Shown here in pieces: positions 1 through 12,808 of a DNA stretch of 64,000 bases. The position numbers were made by a program, and so were the translations under genes. Source of the stretch: Warburgia ugandensis (Eukaryota > Streptophyta > Magnoliopsida > Canellales > Canellaceae); the NCBI GenBank assembly GCA_035236585.1, contig CP141128.1, forward strand, positions 32,780,684-32,844,683. The letters run 5' to 3'. The notes beneath the pieces were generated by a model. That model searched no databases and was not told the origin of the DNA. It saw nothing but the letters and a program-made list of their open reading frames with translations. Within the stretch, counting starts at the first letter, position 1, and every line of letters starts with the position of its first letter.

Positions 1-1540
1 GTTGACCCTCAAAACCTCAAAATTTGAAATATATGTGTTGAGACAATTCTAACTAGACTAATTTTCTGCATAATGGAGTTGTGGGTGGAAAAAACCCAAA
101 AGTTCACTAATTGGGTAGGGGGATGAGATTGATAATGGAACCACCCATTTTGGCTATTTGTGGACTACAAAGGATGCACTACACAGACAGACAACTGCCA
201 TATGTTGGCCCCCTTTGATCGAATTCCCCTTTGCTCCAATCATTCCCTTCCTCTTCGGCCTGCAAACCACTAACAAACCCCCTCCACTTTATTCAATCCC
301 ATCGACAAAAGCCCCTCCGTCTAATCTCTCCATGTGGAAAACCACCCCACAGGCCTAATCTCCTTCCTTCCCAACCTAAGCACACACCCCCTTTCCCCTT
401 TAGCGACCTTGGTTAGAACCCATTTCTCGTTTCCACTCTCTGGCACAAGTACAAGACCCTCCTCTCTTCTCTTGTTTGGCTAGCTACTATTTGGAGTAGT
501 GGTACGATTGCTTAGGGCAAACGATATTGGAACAAGGCCAACAAAGGCACATGACCCCTAGCTCCCCCTCTCCTTCCTTTGCCCCTCTCCCATTGGCATC
601 ACCTTTCCCTCTTCCATTGGCCACATGCACACCCAAACCCACAAACCATTTCCCACCTTCCTTTTATTGTCACCAATGCATGACTCTAGCAACGGTGAAC
701 ATTGTCCAAGAACAACATGCACCGACCCCAAATTTATTGGAATTGATGATTTGAGCCATTTATCATGCTCCTCTCAACATCATGAAGAAAACCCCATAAG
801 AAATTTCATGATTGGGCTTGAATTGGCAGAGCTCTAAAGGAAATAGTGTCATATGACCATGGTCATACTAATCTATGACATATTATGATGATCTAATGAT
901 CATAACAATCTATTAAACAAGGATCAACATGATTGTAGGTAAGATCATTGCTGATCTTCCCCAATTTAACTTATATTTCTATTCTCAAATAATTTGCATT
1001 GCGAATCATAGAAATCTTTAGCAATTTCATAAATAATTGAACACAATTAGGCCATTGTATGATAGATCTAGCATCTTATGACCTCTTACCTCGAAATATA
1101 GTCACTAAGATCTATAACTAATGTTTAACTAAGTAATTATGTGTCCAATGATTGTGAACCATCAGATTACTAATCAATGCATAGTCATTGGACTTGTAAG
1201 ATACTGTCTTCATGCTATGAACCATAATCTAATGGTTGATTGACTAAAAACTCAAAATTTCAACATGTATGACCATCGAAAGCACATAAACCCTAGATCT
1301 AATAATCCAAGATTGGATTGGTCATGGATAAAAAGTTTAAGGCCACTAATCCATGAAAGTAACTTAAAATCCCATGGATTAGTAACTGTTGATGTTTAAA
1401 GAAAGATGTGGACCATTAATCAATGATCAACATTGTGCATTTGATAATCTAGTAATCCTTGATCATCATATTAATAGCCAACGGCTAATAAAACATGATC
1501 AGTGCCAAGGATGAGTGTGATCGCACTGAAAGAAAAGTCA
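1..1540. other. Unassigned AT-rich region, probably LTR-derived
   Basis: I recognise no gene here. Bases 200-660 are C/T-rich on the plus strand and hold only short proline/serine-rich open frames with no known motif. Bases 840-1500 are rich in GATC/TGATC-type words and resemble the middle of the long LTRs elsewhere in the window (compare 15600-16100 and 59340-59980). I infer the inner part of another long LTR truncated by the window edge, but no terminus, PBS or PPT is visible to prove it. Confidence 0.3.
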
Positions 1541-2094
1541 TATCATATATCTAAATGTAAATATTCATTTACAATGAATAAATAAATAACAATTAAAAAA
1601 TGGGGTAAATTGTTTTTAGGCTTTTCATGTGACCAATGGAGGGGAAAAAGAAAAGACTATTTTGACCGACTTTGTTGGATGGGGAAGAGAAATAAGAAGA
1701 AGGTGGGTCCTGTGCATGTCATTGGAAGAGAGAAAAAGGCGCAGAGGGGTTCTTTGGTCTATGGAAAATATGAGTAGAGGGTAGCTTGGTAGCAAGGAAT
1801 CAAAATGGAGGGAGCTCAAAGTCATCAGGTTTTTGCTTGCCTTTGCATCTCCCTCGTTTTCCTAGTTTTCACAACCACTCGACACGAGATAGAGTAGAGG
1901 ACACATGGAAAACCATCCCACCATGTGTTGAGCTCAGATCCATGTGTCAAGGGTGGGTCTGTTGAGTCCCATCAAAGTTCAAATCATGAGGAGTGTCATT
2001 ATCAATTTTGACCCCATCCTCACATGACCACTTTGGGTCCACTAACATACCACTTGGAGTGTAGGTCCACTATCATGAGTGGGTTTACATTGCC

Positions 2095-2112
2095 GGGGGG
2101 GGGGGGGGGGGG
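2095..2112 (+). repeat. Poly-G tract (G18)
   Basis: An uninterrupted run of 18 G inside the E 5' LTR. It is a likely site of sequencing or assembly length error and could form G-quadruplex-type structures. Confidence 0.9.
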
Positions 2113-3245
2113 AAGAAGTATAAGGCTGGCTATAAGGGTTTGGGTAGTATCCCCCAGTTATAATCTATTTTCCCAATGGGGAAGAGCAAAATCATGAGGC
2201 TTTGGCAAGAGCAGACAATATTGTTACTGTAGGAGCCTAGGCCATTAAACTGATAAATCCTTATGGTCCATAATCATTATCTGCTTTACAATATGAATAT
2301 TATAATTTGCTAAATGTATGTTTAATTGTCATTGTTCTTTATTTACACAGATGAATCAACCATCTTTTAAATATTAATTGTTAAGTAAGATATAATAAGG
2401 GATGAAGTTCTCTATCATGTAGCCTTCCATTGTAAGTTGGAAGTCTATTTAGTAATGTCATGGGAACAAGGTACTCATAAGACATGCTTTAATTATATTT
2501 TTGTTGCACTTTCAAATTGACAATGGGTTGTGTTGAACCAAATGGAATTATACTTTAACAAAAATAAGTTACATTCCATAATAAAATTCATGGTTTCTAT
2601 GCATGAACTATTCCAACTACAATGAATCATTTTAACTTAATGTTTCCTAACTATTTCAAGAAAGACCAGAGCAGAAAGTCTCTAGATACATTGAATATGG
2701 GGTATGATAGACTAGAATCTAAGGGATACCTACTCCTTAGGAAGGAATCCCTATCCCATGCAATTAAAAACCAAAAAAAAGAAAGAGACACTTAGATAAA
2801 ATAGGAGACTCATGACTTTGTAAGGGGAGACATCATAAGCTTCCTAAGGAAAAGGAAAATCAAAATAAATAGAGAGAAGGGTGGGCTGGGGGGAGAAGAA
2901 TAAGAGGAAAAGAGGAATGAAAAGTGACAAATCTACTATGAGTTAGGTAGACTGAGCCGATAATTTTTCCTATTTCCAAAACATATATATGATTATTTTT
3001 TGATGATCTTCTATCTTGCTATTGACTGTTGATAATCATAGATAAGATGTGCATGATATCTTAGATGTTAATAGTTTATATGCATGTTTAGTAAGCATAT
3101 GAGCATGGTTAAAAGTTGCATGTTATTTTTGTTGTTGATCATTGATTAGCATAGGCATGTTATTCCAATTTTTTACCATTGATAATATTAGATTAATGTG
3201 CATGTTTTGATTAAGTTTTTGGTCATTAATAAGCACATATACATG

Positions 3246-3860
3246 CACATGATCCACCTTATTAGTAGTTCAAATCCATGTGCATGATCCATCTTATTGG
3301 ATAGTTGATCCATGTGGATGAACTCATTGTATTGAATGGCTGATCCAAGTACATAAACCCATTCTAATAATCCTTGTGCTTAAATCCATCCTATTAAACT
3401 GTTGATCCATGAACATAGATCCATCCTAGTAGACCATTGATATGTTGATCAATTGGCATAGATCCATCCTAATGGACCATTGATCCATGCACATAGATCC
3501 ATTCTATTTGTTGATCCGTGCAAATAAATCCTTCCTTTTGACCATTGATCCATGTGCATAGATCTGTTCAATTGGACCATTGATCCATGCACATAGATCC
3601 ATCCTATTTGTCGATCCATGAGCACATATCCATCCTACTTGACCGTTGATCTATGCACATAGATCCATCCTATTGGACCATTGATCCATGCACATAGAGC
3701 CATCATATTTGAGTATTGATCCATGCACATAGAATCACCCTATATATATCTGTGTGTGTATGTACATCCTATTAGACCATTGATCCATGCATACAACTAC
3801 ATTCTATTTGATGAATGATCCATGCACATAAACCCATCATATTGAACCATTAAATTTCAT
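3246..3860 (+). repeat. Diverged tandem array, unit about 35 bp
   Basis: Roughly 15 degenerate copies of a unit of about 35 bp built from GATCCATGCACATAGATCC and CATCCTATTGGACCATT. The most regular copies lie at 3470-3740; the outer copies are shorter or mutated. The array sits inside the E 5' LTR. I saw no equivalent array in the 3' LTR, so it probably expanded after insertion or was lost from the other copy. Confidence 0.75.
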
Positions 3861-5577
3861 AATCATGACTCACTCGTTCAAATTGCTAAGTCCATGAGCA
3901 TGAACTACCTTTGTGGATTGTTGATCCATGCACATGATTGGATCATTGAGCCATGATTTTTTATCACATGACACCTTGCTAAGATTGCATGATATTTAGC
4001 TATGATCTCATGATCTGTTATTGGTTTGATACTTTGCTATGATTGCATGATCCATGTCATCATCTACATTTAGTTTGATATTTCACTATTATCACATAAT
4101 TCATGATTGTATGATGTATGACTTATTGGATATTTAGTTATAACAACATGATCTATGAATATTAGTCACAGGAAAAAGACTTAATACAATAGCAATAGTC
4201 ATTGATGCTTAAATATAAGAAAGAATCAACGGTTAAGATTTAGCAAGATGCATATAGATGAATTTTCATTTTGTTTTAATTATAACAATTGATCTACAAT
4301 CTTGGTCTTCCATGTATGCACATGGATATACTATGATTTCATCATATATTGTTGATAAATTGATGGGTTGAATTTGCATCATATTATTATCATATATTCA
4401 ATATTATCTTGAAGTGATGGGTATGAAATGCCTAGTGTATGAGATTTAATAAGGTAAAGTCCTAATGGCAAATATGTTTAGGAGGTAATGTAGGGTGGGC
4501 CTCCTAGCCTTCAGCCACCTAATGTTGGGATAATATCCAACCCCAAAAAGAAGGCATATTTCTTGATTGATGGGAGAGACCACAATACGTGATTCACAGT
4601 CCCATTTTGAGACAGTCCATAAGCCTTGTGAGGATGCAGTTAAAGTCTTTTCTAGGATATTAGAAAGCAGCTGATGCAATGATCTACTTCTAAGCATAAC
4701 AAACCCAAGGGATTTGCTCTTTTCTTTTTTACTATTTCATAGGGAACTTGATTTTATGGTTCTATATTAGGACCTTGGATGAGTGATGGATGAGCACTCA
4801 TTGCCACAAGTAGGATATTTTGTTAACGTGCCAAAGTGCATAGCACTTTTATTAGTTGGATGTACTGATGGTGTGGTTTTAATGATTGATTTTTGTGATT
4901 TTTGATGACTTCTTGGAAATATGATTATTTGTTCTTATTTTTGAATAATATTCTGATAGACTGTGGTTGCATGATATGTACACTACATGGAGCGACTCAG
5001 GTAAGAGAGTCCTAAGATTTCATTGCATTGGTAAGTCATTTTCAAAGCATAAGCATGCTAGGTGCCACAGTTTTCAAGTTTTGTGGTTTAGGTTCATCTG
5101 ATGGGTTTAAGTGTGTCCTCAACCTACAATATTAATAAGATCTTCAAACAAAGGTTAAGAGGGAGGAGTAGAGGACGTGGTCTTTCACCCTAGCAAACAA
5201 AGTGAAGGGCTATCTCACTTAAATGGAAGGACTTTTGTTATGGCTATTAATATAATTAAGTCATATATCACCAAACATTTATTTAAGTTTATGGTGCTCT
5301 AGTAGTATTTTTATGACATTTTTGATGAAAGAATATTTTATTTATGGTTTATGTGAGTTGGTAATGGGCCCAGAATTGGGCCAACTATTGTGAAATATAA
5401 ATGTTTTTGAAAAGGAAAATGCTCAAATTTTTTAGGCATGCAATTTAAGAAAAATGATATTTTCCATTTTGTAAATAGGTTTCTAAAAGATAGGGACTGA
5501 TCCTGCCTTTGGAAATCTTTAAAAAAAAATAAAAAAATAAAATTTAAATCATGCTTTGAAAAATTGAGTTATGACAA

Positions 5578-5592
5578 TTTGGTATTGGAACC
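5578..5592 (+). other. Degenerate primer-binding site of element E
   Basis: TTTGGTATTGGAACC starts two bases after the 5' LTR end (GACA). It resembles the plant initiator-Met PBS core TGGTATCAGAGCC with a few changes. It fixes the 5' LTR end and the orientation of E. Confidence 0.6.
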
Positions 5593-5619
5593 AAAGTTAT
5601 AATCAAATGCAACCATTTA

Positions 5620-7264
5620 TTAGAGGGAAGTCATGAATTGTCAAGAAAATGAGAACTTTAGGATTCATATGTCAATGAGGAGATATAAGGACGCATTCTC
5701 GAGGCATAAAGGAATGTAGCTGAAGGCATTATCTAGCAATTAGTGCAGTAGTTAGGGAAATTTTTACAGAACAAACCTCAAGAAGCACTAATTGGTGGAG
5801 CAAGAGGAATAGGAGGAAATGCAAGCTAGCCTGAGACCTTCCTTAATTGATTTAAAACGATGTCTTTAGGTTTTATCTAGTGAGGATGAGCAAATGCTAT
5901 TGAGACTTGGATCTATGACGTTGAAAAGGTCCTTAAAGGGATGGAGGTCCTTGATGAGCAGATGGTGGTTATGATTACCTTCACACTAACTAGCAAGGCA
6001 AAGTTCTGCTGGCAGAATGTGGAGAGGACCAACAAAGTGGGCATTGTGACTATACAGTGAGAAGCGTTCAACACTACGTTTTTCAACAAATACTTCCCAC
6101 CCTTTATGAAGAGAAGAATGGAGAAGGAATTTTTCACTCTATAGCAAGGTGACATGATTGTGATCCAATATGAAAATAAATTCACTTGATTACAAAGGTT
6201 TGCGCTTAATGTGTGTACAAAAGACCGGAAAGCAATAGAGAAATTTGTTGATGGATTGGAAACTACTTTGAGGAGCAAATTTTTTGGTGTTTGAACAATT
6301 ACTAAGGCGAAGGCAATGGAAATGGCTTTTGTATTCAAGCAGGATTCAAGAAAGCAACTAAAGAGAGGAAAGAAAAAGAAAATGGTCCTAGCTAGAATGG
6401 AAATTTTAATAAAGGAAAGAGACCCGTGTAGGCCGTAGGATCTCAACCCTCATAGAAATGCATGTCCAACTATTGGAACAATGTACTAGAGCCTTGACCT
6501 TGCCCATGATGCAAAAGATATCATCCAAGCAAAACTTATGCTAGACTAGGTTTTAGATGTTTTAGATGTGGAGATGCAGGAGTATGGCTGGAAATTGCTC
6601 TAAAATTAAGGAAGGAGAAAGAACTATGGAGAACAACTTCTTGGAAGCCAGGCGTAAGTCTTTGCCATTATCAAGGTATGATTCTTACACATGACAACCT
6701 TGCTAAAGTTTTTCCAACCCTGGCTCTACCCATTCTTTTATATGTAATATTTTTTCATTATGTGGAAATAGTCCGGTACATAACTTAGCGATTTGTCTGA
6801 AGATGAAGGACTCCTTTGCGAATATCCCTTATACATACATATATTCCTTCTAAATGTACTCATTATAATAGAAAATAGGCAGAGGACCCTAGCTTGGTCC
6901 TCCTTGACATGGCATACTTTGACATTATACCGGGGATGGATTGGTTGTCACTAAATTGGGAAATGGTGGATTACTAAAGGAAGAAGGTCATATTGACTGA
7001 ACCTAGAGAGACAATGATCTCCTTCAAGAGGAAATAGAATTACATTGGGGCATGTATGATTTTAGCATCTGAGGAAGGCGAACATATTACTGAGAGATGC
7101 TAGGCCTTCTTGGCCAAAGTTGAAGCTACAGAGGTGGGAAAGCCTAAACTAGTGGAGGTGATGTTGTTTCATGAATTCCCATATGTCCTTTTTGAGGATT
7201 GCTAGGACAACTGCCGCAAATGGGAGATAGAATTTACCCTTGACTTAGTTTGAGCATGGATTAT
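5620..7264 (+). pseudogene. Element E gag and protease remains
   Basis: Translated in pieces on the plus strand, 5880-6440 shows the retrotransposon gag (capsid) pattern: a lysine-rich helix, AKFCWQNVERT near 6000, FFNKYFPP near 6080, a short FTL-QGDM segment and an ENKFT-LQRFA segment. A degenerate zinc knuckle follows near 6490-6600 (CxRCGD, with the His lost). From about 6895 comes the end of a protease domain (DMAYFDIIPGMDWLS) and near 7215 the linker before RT (EIEFTLDLV). Several stops and frameshifts interrupt it. Solo LTR D2 cuts it at 7264, and RT resumes at 9726. Family assignment is good; exact ends are not. Confidence 0.75.
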
Positions 7265-7667
7265 TGTAATGACCCCATTTTTGTAACATTGAAATCCCGA
7301 GTTGATAATGAAAAGTTCACTTTTTGGAAATAAGGGTATTTTGGTCATTTCACTATTCACCCTGACTAGACCCAGAAATTTGGTCCTGAGAATGGTACCA
7401 TTAGGTGCGTCTTGGAAAAAGGAATCAAGCAAGACCAAAATCACCCAAAACGAAGTTAAAATGAGCAAGTTAGGGCCCTTTGAAGTTTAAGGGCAAAAAT
7501 GTAATTTAATTCAAAAACAGGTTTGGTCTGAGAAAATAGGGACCTGTTTTGATACGGGCACCCCTCTTCTTCAACCTCTTGGAGGGTTCTAGAATGGCGG
7601 TGTTTAGGGGAGAAACCACCACCATTCAATGGCGGTAAGAACCCCCTCCAGAACCCTCTTCTAGCTC

Positions 7668-7675
7668 TATAAATA
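7668..7675 (+). promoter_or_regulatory. Predicted TATA box of D2 LTR
   Basis: TATAAATA lies about 400 bp into the LTR, just after a GC-rich stretch and before a purine-rich leader. The equivalent position of the D1 3' LTR has TATAAAAA (34573-34580). The position in the LTR supports the U3 promoter; activity is inferred. Confidence 0.55.
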
Positions 7676-9339
7676 AAGCTCTTGGGTGCCTCTAATGGTA
7701 GCCCAAAAGCTTGGGAAAAACCCATCGTGAAGAAGCAAATAAGAGGAGAAAATGTGGGAAAAACCCAGTCACGAACCAGGTATGCCCAAAACCCCTCCAA
7801 ACCTGTCTCCCCCTTAGTTCTAGGCTAAGTTTTCCTAAGTTTTTGCATGAAAAATCATGCAAAACGAGGCTCTAGGGAGCCACAAAGGACCCAGGGATGG
7901 TCCTTGGGGCGCACTGGTTTGACAGGGTCGAACCAGGGCGTCCCTAGGATGCCCAGGTCCTCGTCAAACTGAAACGTACCCCGTGCGTTGAGGAAGCCAG
8001 ACGGGCATGTCCGTGGATGCGCCTGCAGATGAGAATCACGGGCGGAAGCCTGGTGCATCTGCAGGCGCGCCAGCTGGGGCGCACGCCACTAACGCGGGAC
8101 GCGTTAGCGTCCCGAGCTTCCACCTCTTAAAGGTCTTCTATGTACACTCGGTACTAAAAAGCCTATAAGTTGAGTTCTAGGACTCCGATTGAGACGCTGT
8201 GAAAGGTGTTGTGTCCGTATCGATGACACAGAGACACTCAAACCATAAAATAGCAAAGCATAAAATATCTTATCAAGGCCCTATCTAAGGTGGGCATGAC
8301 CCTTAAACCATAATAGTGGCGCGGGGCCACTAAACCTTTGTAAAACTGACTATACCAAGGCCCAATTAGGGACCTTAGGAGACCTTTAGGCATGTGAATG
8401 AACCCTTAATGCATACGTAGTGTGGTAAACTATTCTAAAACTTATAGAAATAGGCCAAGCTAACCTTGTTCCCCTAAACCATGTTCAGGAGCATACGAGG
8501 ACAAGGGGATTCGCACGATCTAGTTAGGTAGGTGCTCTATCGCTACTAGACTTTTAAAAAGAGCCCATGATTGTTTTGAGAATGCATGTTTTAAGTATAA
8601 ATTATAGAACTTGTTTAGCATGACTTAATTTTATATATGACTTGTTTAGCATGACTTAATTTTATAAATGAATTCAGCATGCATATGACAAATACATTAT
8701 GCATGGATATGTTTTGTAAACAATCGCATATATTGCCAAGACATGTGCTACATGCATAGATTGCATGATAAGTGTAGCCTTGGCCGATGAGGGCAGGCTA
8801 ATGAGGGCGGGCCAGAGAGAGCTGGTAGGCTTCTAGGCTATCAGGCTTCTAGGCAAGGTTATGACTTTGAATGCGATACTAGCATGAGCAGATTTTATGC
8901 ATTGCATGCATGTTTTGCAACCGATTTCATAAATTGCATGAATTACGACGAATAAGTGTCATATGCCCCGTGGAAGCTATGACCCTGTGTCCCTAGGTAC
9001 CTAGGGACCACATGGGGGTGAGGTCGTGGGCATAGTGGGCCCTATGTTTTCGTGGATTTACTTGCATTGCATATGACATGACATGAGGTTGGTCGACCAT
9101 ACCATACCATATATCCATGAGTTGGATTCAGTTGAGCATCTTATGCATATCGTTATGTTTATGATATATATGATACTTTCAACTTGGATTATGCGATTCT
9201 TTAAGTCGTCAGTATTCTAATTCGACAATGGTTTTTAATATTGATATTGAACATGAGTGTTCAAACATGCACATGTTTTAAAGAGCATATGATTTTAAAC
9301 ATAGCATGCATTGTAAAACTAGTAGTGATGGACTCCTAC

Positions 9340-9358
9340 TGAGTATAGTATATGCTCA
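9340..9358 (+). other. TGAG...CTCA hairpin in D2 LTR
   Basis: TGAGTATA and TATGCTCA flank a GTA loop and pair over 8 bp with one G-T wobble. It lies about 0.37 kb before the LTR end, matching the hairpins of D1, C1 and C2. Confidence 0.6.
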
Positions 9359-9725
9359 TCCAATCCTTAGCATTTTTCAGACACAAAGTAAACACTTAAG
9401 GACATGATATACGGCGACAGACCCATGATAGAGAACATCCAAACTAAGTACAAGTGAGTAAACCCCTACCTTATCTTTCAGTGTTACTTGATTGTAGTTA
9501 CTCTCTGTAATTGAGGCTGTGACTAACACTTTCTTGGGAATAGAGTCAATTTAAAACTATGCCATGGCTGTATGATTTGAAAATGTGTTTTGACACTCGG
9601 AGTTTTATATGAAAGATTACTTTCCAAAAAGAAAAAGAAAAAGAATTTCATGCATTTCATATTTCTAAAACAAGAGATCTCGCCTTTTTATCAAATTTGC
9701 ATCATATAAAACTCGGGTCGTCACA

Positions 9726-10513
9726 ATAATATCCAAAATCTTTGTATATAATGGGTCTAGCAAAACTAAAGGAACAGTTGCAAGAGTTATTGGACAAGAT
9801 CTTCACAAGGCCTAGTGCATCATCACGGGGAGCATTGGTCCTCTTTGTTAAGGAAAAGGATGGGTCATTGTGGGTATATATTGTTTACAAGATGTTAAAC
9901 TACATTACCATAAAAAATCGATATCCCTTATCCCACATTAGTGATTTATTTGAATATCTACAATAAGCTAATGTGCTTTTCAAGGGAGATTTAAGGTCCA
10001 GATTCCACCAACTCAAGGTGACGGAAGAAGATATATAGAAGATAACATTTCAAACTACGTATGGACCTTATGTGTTATGAGCCATTCCCTTTGAGTTGAT
10101 GGATGACCCAGGCACTTTCATGGATTTGATGAATAAGGTGTTTAGAACTATTCTAAACAAATTTGTGATAGCATTTGTGGATGACATTTTGGTGTAATTT
10201 TGAAAGTTATGAGGCACACTGAGAGCACTCGTCCATAGTCTTGGACATGTTTAGGGAACATCAATTATATGTGAAGTTTAACAAGTATGAATTCTGGCTT
10301 GAAGAATTTAACTTCCTAGGTCATATCATTAGAAATTGTTGCTATGGACCAAGCAAAAGGGGAGGTAGTAGAAATTTGGGAAGCACTTAAGATGGTGTTA
10401 GGAATATAGAGTTTCCTAGGAATTGAAGGATAATACCATGATTTCATTGAAATATTCTCATGAGTTTCCCAACCACTAACCAAGCATACTAGGAAGGATG
10501 TGAGGTTCAAGTG
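9726..10513 (+). pseudogene. Element E reverse transcriptase remains
   Basis: From 9742 a 74-residue open stretch shows the N-terminal RT fingers: [17 protein letters not shown], then a [11 protein letters not shown] segment, then [16 protein letters not shown]. After a stop it continues with FKGDLRSRFHQLKV (near 9980), TFQTTYGPY (near 10045) and the active-site motif AFVDDILV at 10171-10194, with both catalytic Asp present. Then follow EFWLEEFNFLGHII (near 10290) and the RT/RNase H connection to about 10513. Several stops and a frameshift are visible. RNase H and most of integrase are missing because the next 2.9 kb are inserted LTR sequence. Confidence 0.8.
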
Positions 10514-10522
10514 CAAGCTTGC

Positions 10523-10552
10523 TGAGATATTGTACTTGTTTACAATATCTCA
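10523..10552 (+). other. LTR hairpin, first copy in the cluster
   Basis: TGAGATATTGTA (10523-10534) pairs perfectly with TACAATATCTCA (10541-10552) around a 6-base loop. It is preceded by AGCTTGC, as in the other C-like LTRs. Confidence 0.7.
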
Positions 10553-11097
10553 CAACCAAGGATTTTGGAGGAATAGGAGGTATTTACGGGCAAGAAGTGC
10601 ATCAACAGAGACTTTTGACGAAGACTGGTAAGAATGGGTTTTTGAAATGAAGTTATTGCATCAAAATGAGAAAGGGATTGAAATGTTTGTGATTTTGTGG
10701 AGTTTTAATAACTTATGTGACTGGATTGTGACGTGGAGGTCCTAGGTATGTTTTGTTTAATGTAAGTTGTTTTTATTTCAATAGATGTATGAAAAGAAGG
10801 CAAAGTCTCCAATTTATGTTTGAAAAATGTCTAAATGTTTATCAGGTACTTTACAATGACATGCGTTAAATGTTAGATGTCCAAAAAACAGAGGAAACTT
10901 TGTCAAATTTTTGGTACAAATGAGTGCTCATTTCACTGAGAATCCTTGTTTTAAGAAATGAAAAATGACACTCTGTGTTTTTCAAAGTGAATTTTAAAAG
11001 AAAATATTCTTCAGCTGTTGTGTACTATAGATAAATAATCTAAACAAAGATCCAAACACAAATATGTTGTAATTACCTGACAATAGTGACAAAAACT

Positions 11098-11460
11098 TGT
11101 AGCTTTAATATTACTAATAGGCACATGAATCAATATAGTAATTTGCATACGATAGAGGTCAATCCCATGAGAAATCTTATGAATTTGAAAAGGAAACATG
11201 TCTACACTTGGGCAGTATCCTAAAAATGAAACAAGCTAAACTTAGAATCTTTCTAAAAATAAAACTTTCTAAAAACTAAAATTATAAACTATCTAAAGCT
11301 AAACTAAAGATGAATTAAACTTAAACAATGAAGAACTTATCCTAACCTAAACTTACCATGCAACTAAGGAACATGATACACATGAGAAAGTAATAATGGA
11401 AAATAGGCATGGTGCATGAAAATCAAGATGCAAGCTAAACTAACATGAAATGCATGAAAT
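11098..11460 (-). mobile_element. A-family LTR fragment (A5)
   Basis: TGTAGCTTTAATATT at 11098 equals the first 15 bases of A2 at 21325, the minus-strand end of an A-family LTR. Similarity continues through the GATCCCACAAGG-equivalent region and the TTTCTAAAAAT-rich stretch to about 11460. The rest of the LTR is missing or unrecognisable. Confidence 0.55.
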
Positions 11461-12777
11461 AAAGAGTGATGCGCGTGGAATTTTGGAGGAATAAAAAATA
11501 AAATTAACTCACAACACATCCATGTCCACTAGGTAAGAGATGATTAGCATGAAACACAATATTTAATCTATAGATTAAGTAAAGCACCGAAGGCCATTCA
11601 AATGTTAAATTTATAATCCAATGAGTCTATGAGAGTTATGATTTGAATGTAGAAGCTAATTCTGTGATTTTGGGACTAATTGGGATTGCGCTTTTAAGTA
11701 AGTGTTCTAACATTACGTGTTTTCTAATTGAACTACATTTTGAATTGTTCATGTTCAAATGAATGAAATCCTAATTTTATTTATGGGAACTGTCACATTC
11801 AGAATTATTATAATTATGGTTGAAATTTTCAGAACCTTATCAAAGTATTTAACTCTAGATTGCCTATAGTTTTGGTTTAATCCACTGTGTATGTTCTAAT
11901 TATGAATATAGTAAATTAGCATGATTACAAGCATTACTTTTTCACAAGTATAAATTTAAGTATTTTGTGGTTTGATTTCAAGAAGATTAGTACATGATTG
12001 ATGAGTCACATAGAGTATAAAGGTACCAGAATTTTTGTGATGTTTTTTTTGTGATTTGTTTTAGATGGGAACTCTCACCCTATGGACACTGTGCAAGGAG
12101 AGTAGTAGGGTCCGCCACCCCCTCTCTGAAGTTTAGATACCTGTAATAGCTAGGATTGGCTTTTTTTAGTGTGGGTATCATGGGAAGGCCCCACTTGTCA
12201 TTGAGTCAAGTCCCAATGTGGTGTGGATTGTAGTCTCCTCGATATGGTACTAGAGGCCAAGTCTACAGACGGACTAGATCTAGGTTGCGGATGTAGAGTG
12301 GTCCATGAGTGCCTTTCTTTTATGTGGATTTGACTTGTAGCTATGAGTTTGATAGGGAGATGATTCCCTACAGTGATAAGGAATGGTGATGCCTAGATGT
12401 TGGTTTGAGTACTTAGGAACAAGGTTCTGTTGTAAAATGCTCTTGAAAATTTGAGGGATTAAATAATTTTCTATTGATGGAACTTTATATTTTTGTAAGC
12501 ATTGTATGTGTTTATGATTTTTCAAGTGCATGGTTGCCTTCCAGAATGATTTTGTAAAGGATGTGAATTTTAACCTATGATATTATCAAAATCTTATATT
12601 TGAATTATAAATGAATAATTTGCACCTATACATAATTTGACTCTATCATTGTGCATACATGGAAATGATTACTTAAATTATTATACATTGTCATTATATT
12701 CTCATATGAAGTATTATGCTTATTTACAATTATTAAATATTAAATGTTGTGTTAGATACCTACATAAGCATAGCTTG

Positions 12778-12808
12778 TTGAGATATTGTAGTGTTTACAA
12801 TATCTCAA
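12778..12808 (+). other. LTR hairpin, second copy in the cluster
   Basis: TTGAGATATTGTA (12778-12790) and TACAATATCTCAA (12796-12808) form a perfect 13-bp stem with a 5-base loop, preceded by CATAGCTTG. It lies about 0.65 kb before the LTR end at 13450. Confidence 0.75.

Larger units (their letters stand above)
1541..5576 (+). repeat. Element E 5' LTR (about 4.0 kb)
   Basis: The start is placed by similarity to the 3' LTR: the words GTAAATAT(T/C)C, CATTTACAA and GGGGTAAATT (about 1555-1610) recur in order at about 13951-14010. The end is placed at GACA before a degenerate PBS. Inside are a run of 18 G (2095-2112), a tandem array (3246-3860) and a GGCCTCCTAGCC block near 4498 that is shared with D-family LTRs. 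The middle does not align well by eye with the 3' LTR, so later replacement or nesting within this LTR is possible. Confidence 0.5.
7265..9725 (+). mobile_element. Solo LTR D2 (D family, 2461 bp)
   Basis: It starts TGTAATGACCCC and ends GGGTCGTCACA, typical long-LTR termini of this window. It interrupts E between the protease/RT linker and the RT palm. The flanking five bases are ATTAT (7260-7264) and ATAAT (9726-9730), a target duplication with one mismatch. No PBS, PPT or coding follows, so this is a solo LTR, presumably left by LTR-LTR recombination. It has a TATA box (7668-7675), a CpG-rich patch (about 7880-8120) and a TGAG...CTCA hairpin (9340-9358), in the same order as D1. Confidence 0.85.

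Noticed and set aside
158-837. Overlapping short proline/serine-rich open frames
   Set aside because: Composition-driven frames in a C/T-rich stretch, with no domain and overlapping in two frames.
3246-3860. CRISPR-like regular repeat
   Set aside because: Units are contiguous and degenerate with no distinct spacers, in a plant nuclear context; it is a minisatellite.
5913-6446. Minus-strand open frame of 177 codons
   Set aside because: Exactly antisense to the gag remains of element E; no known motif.
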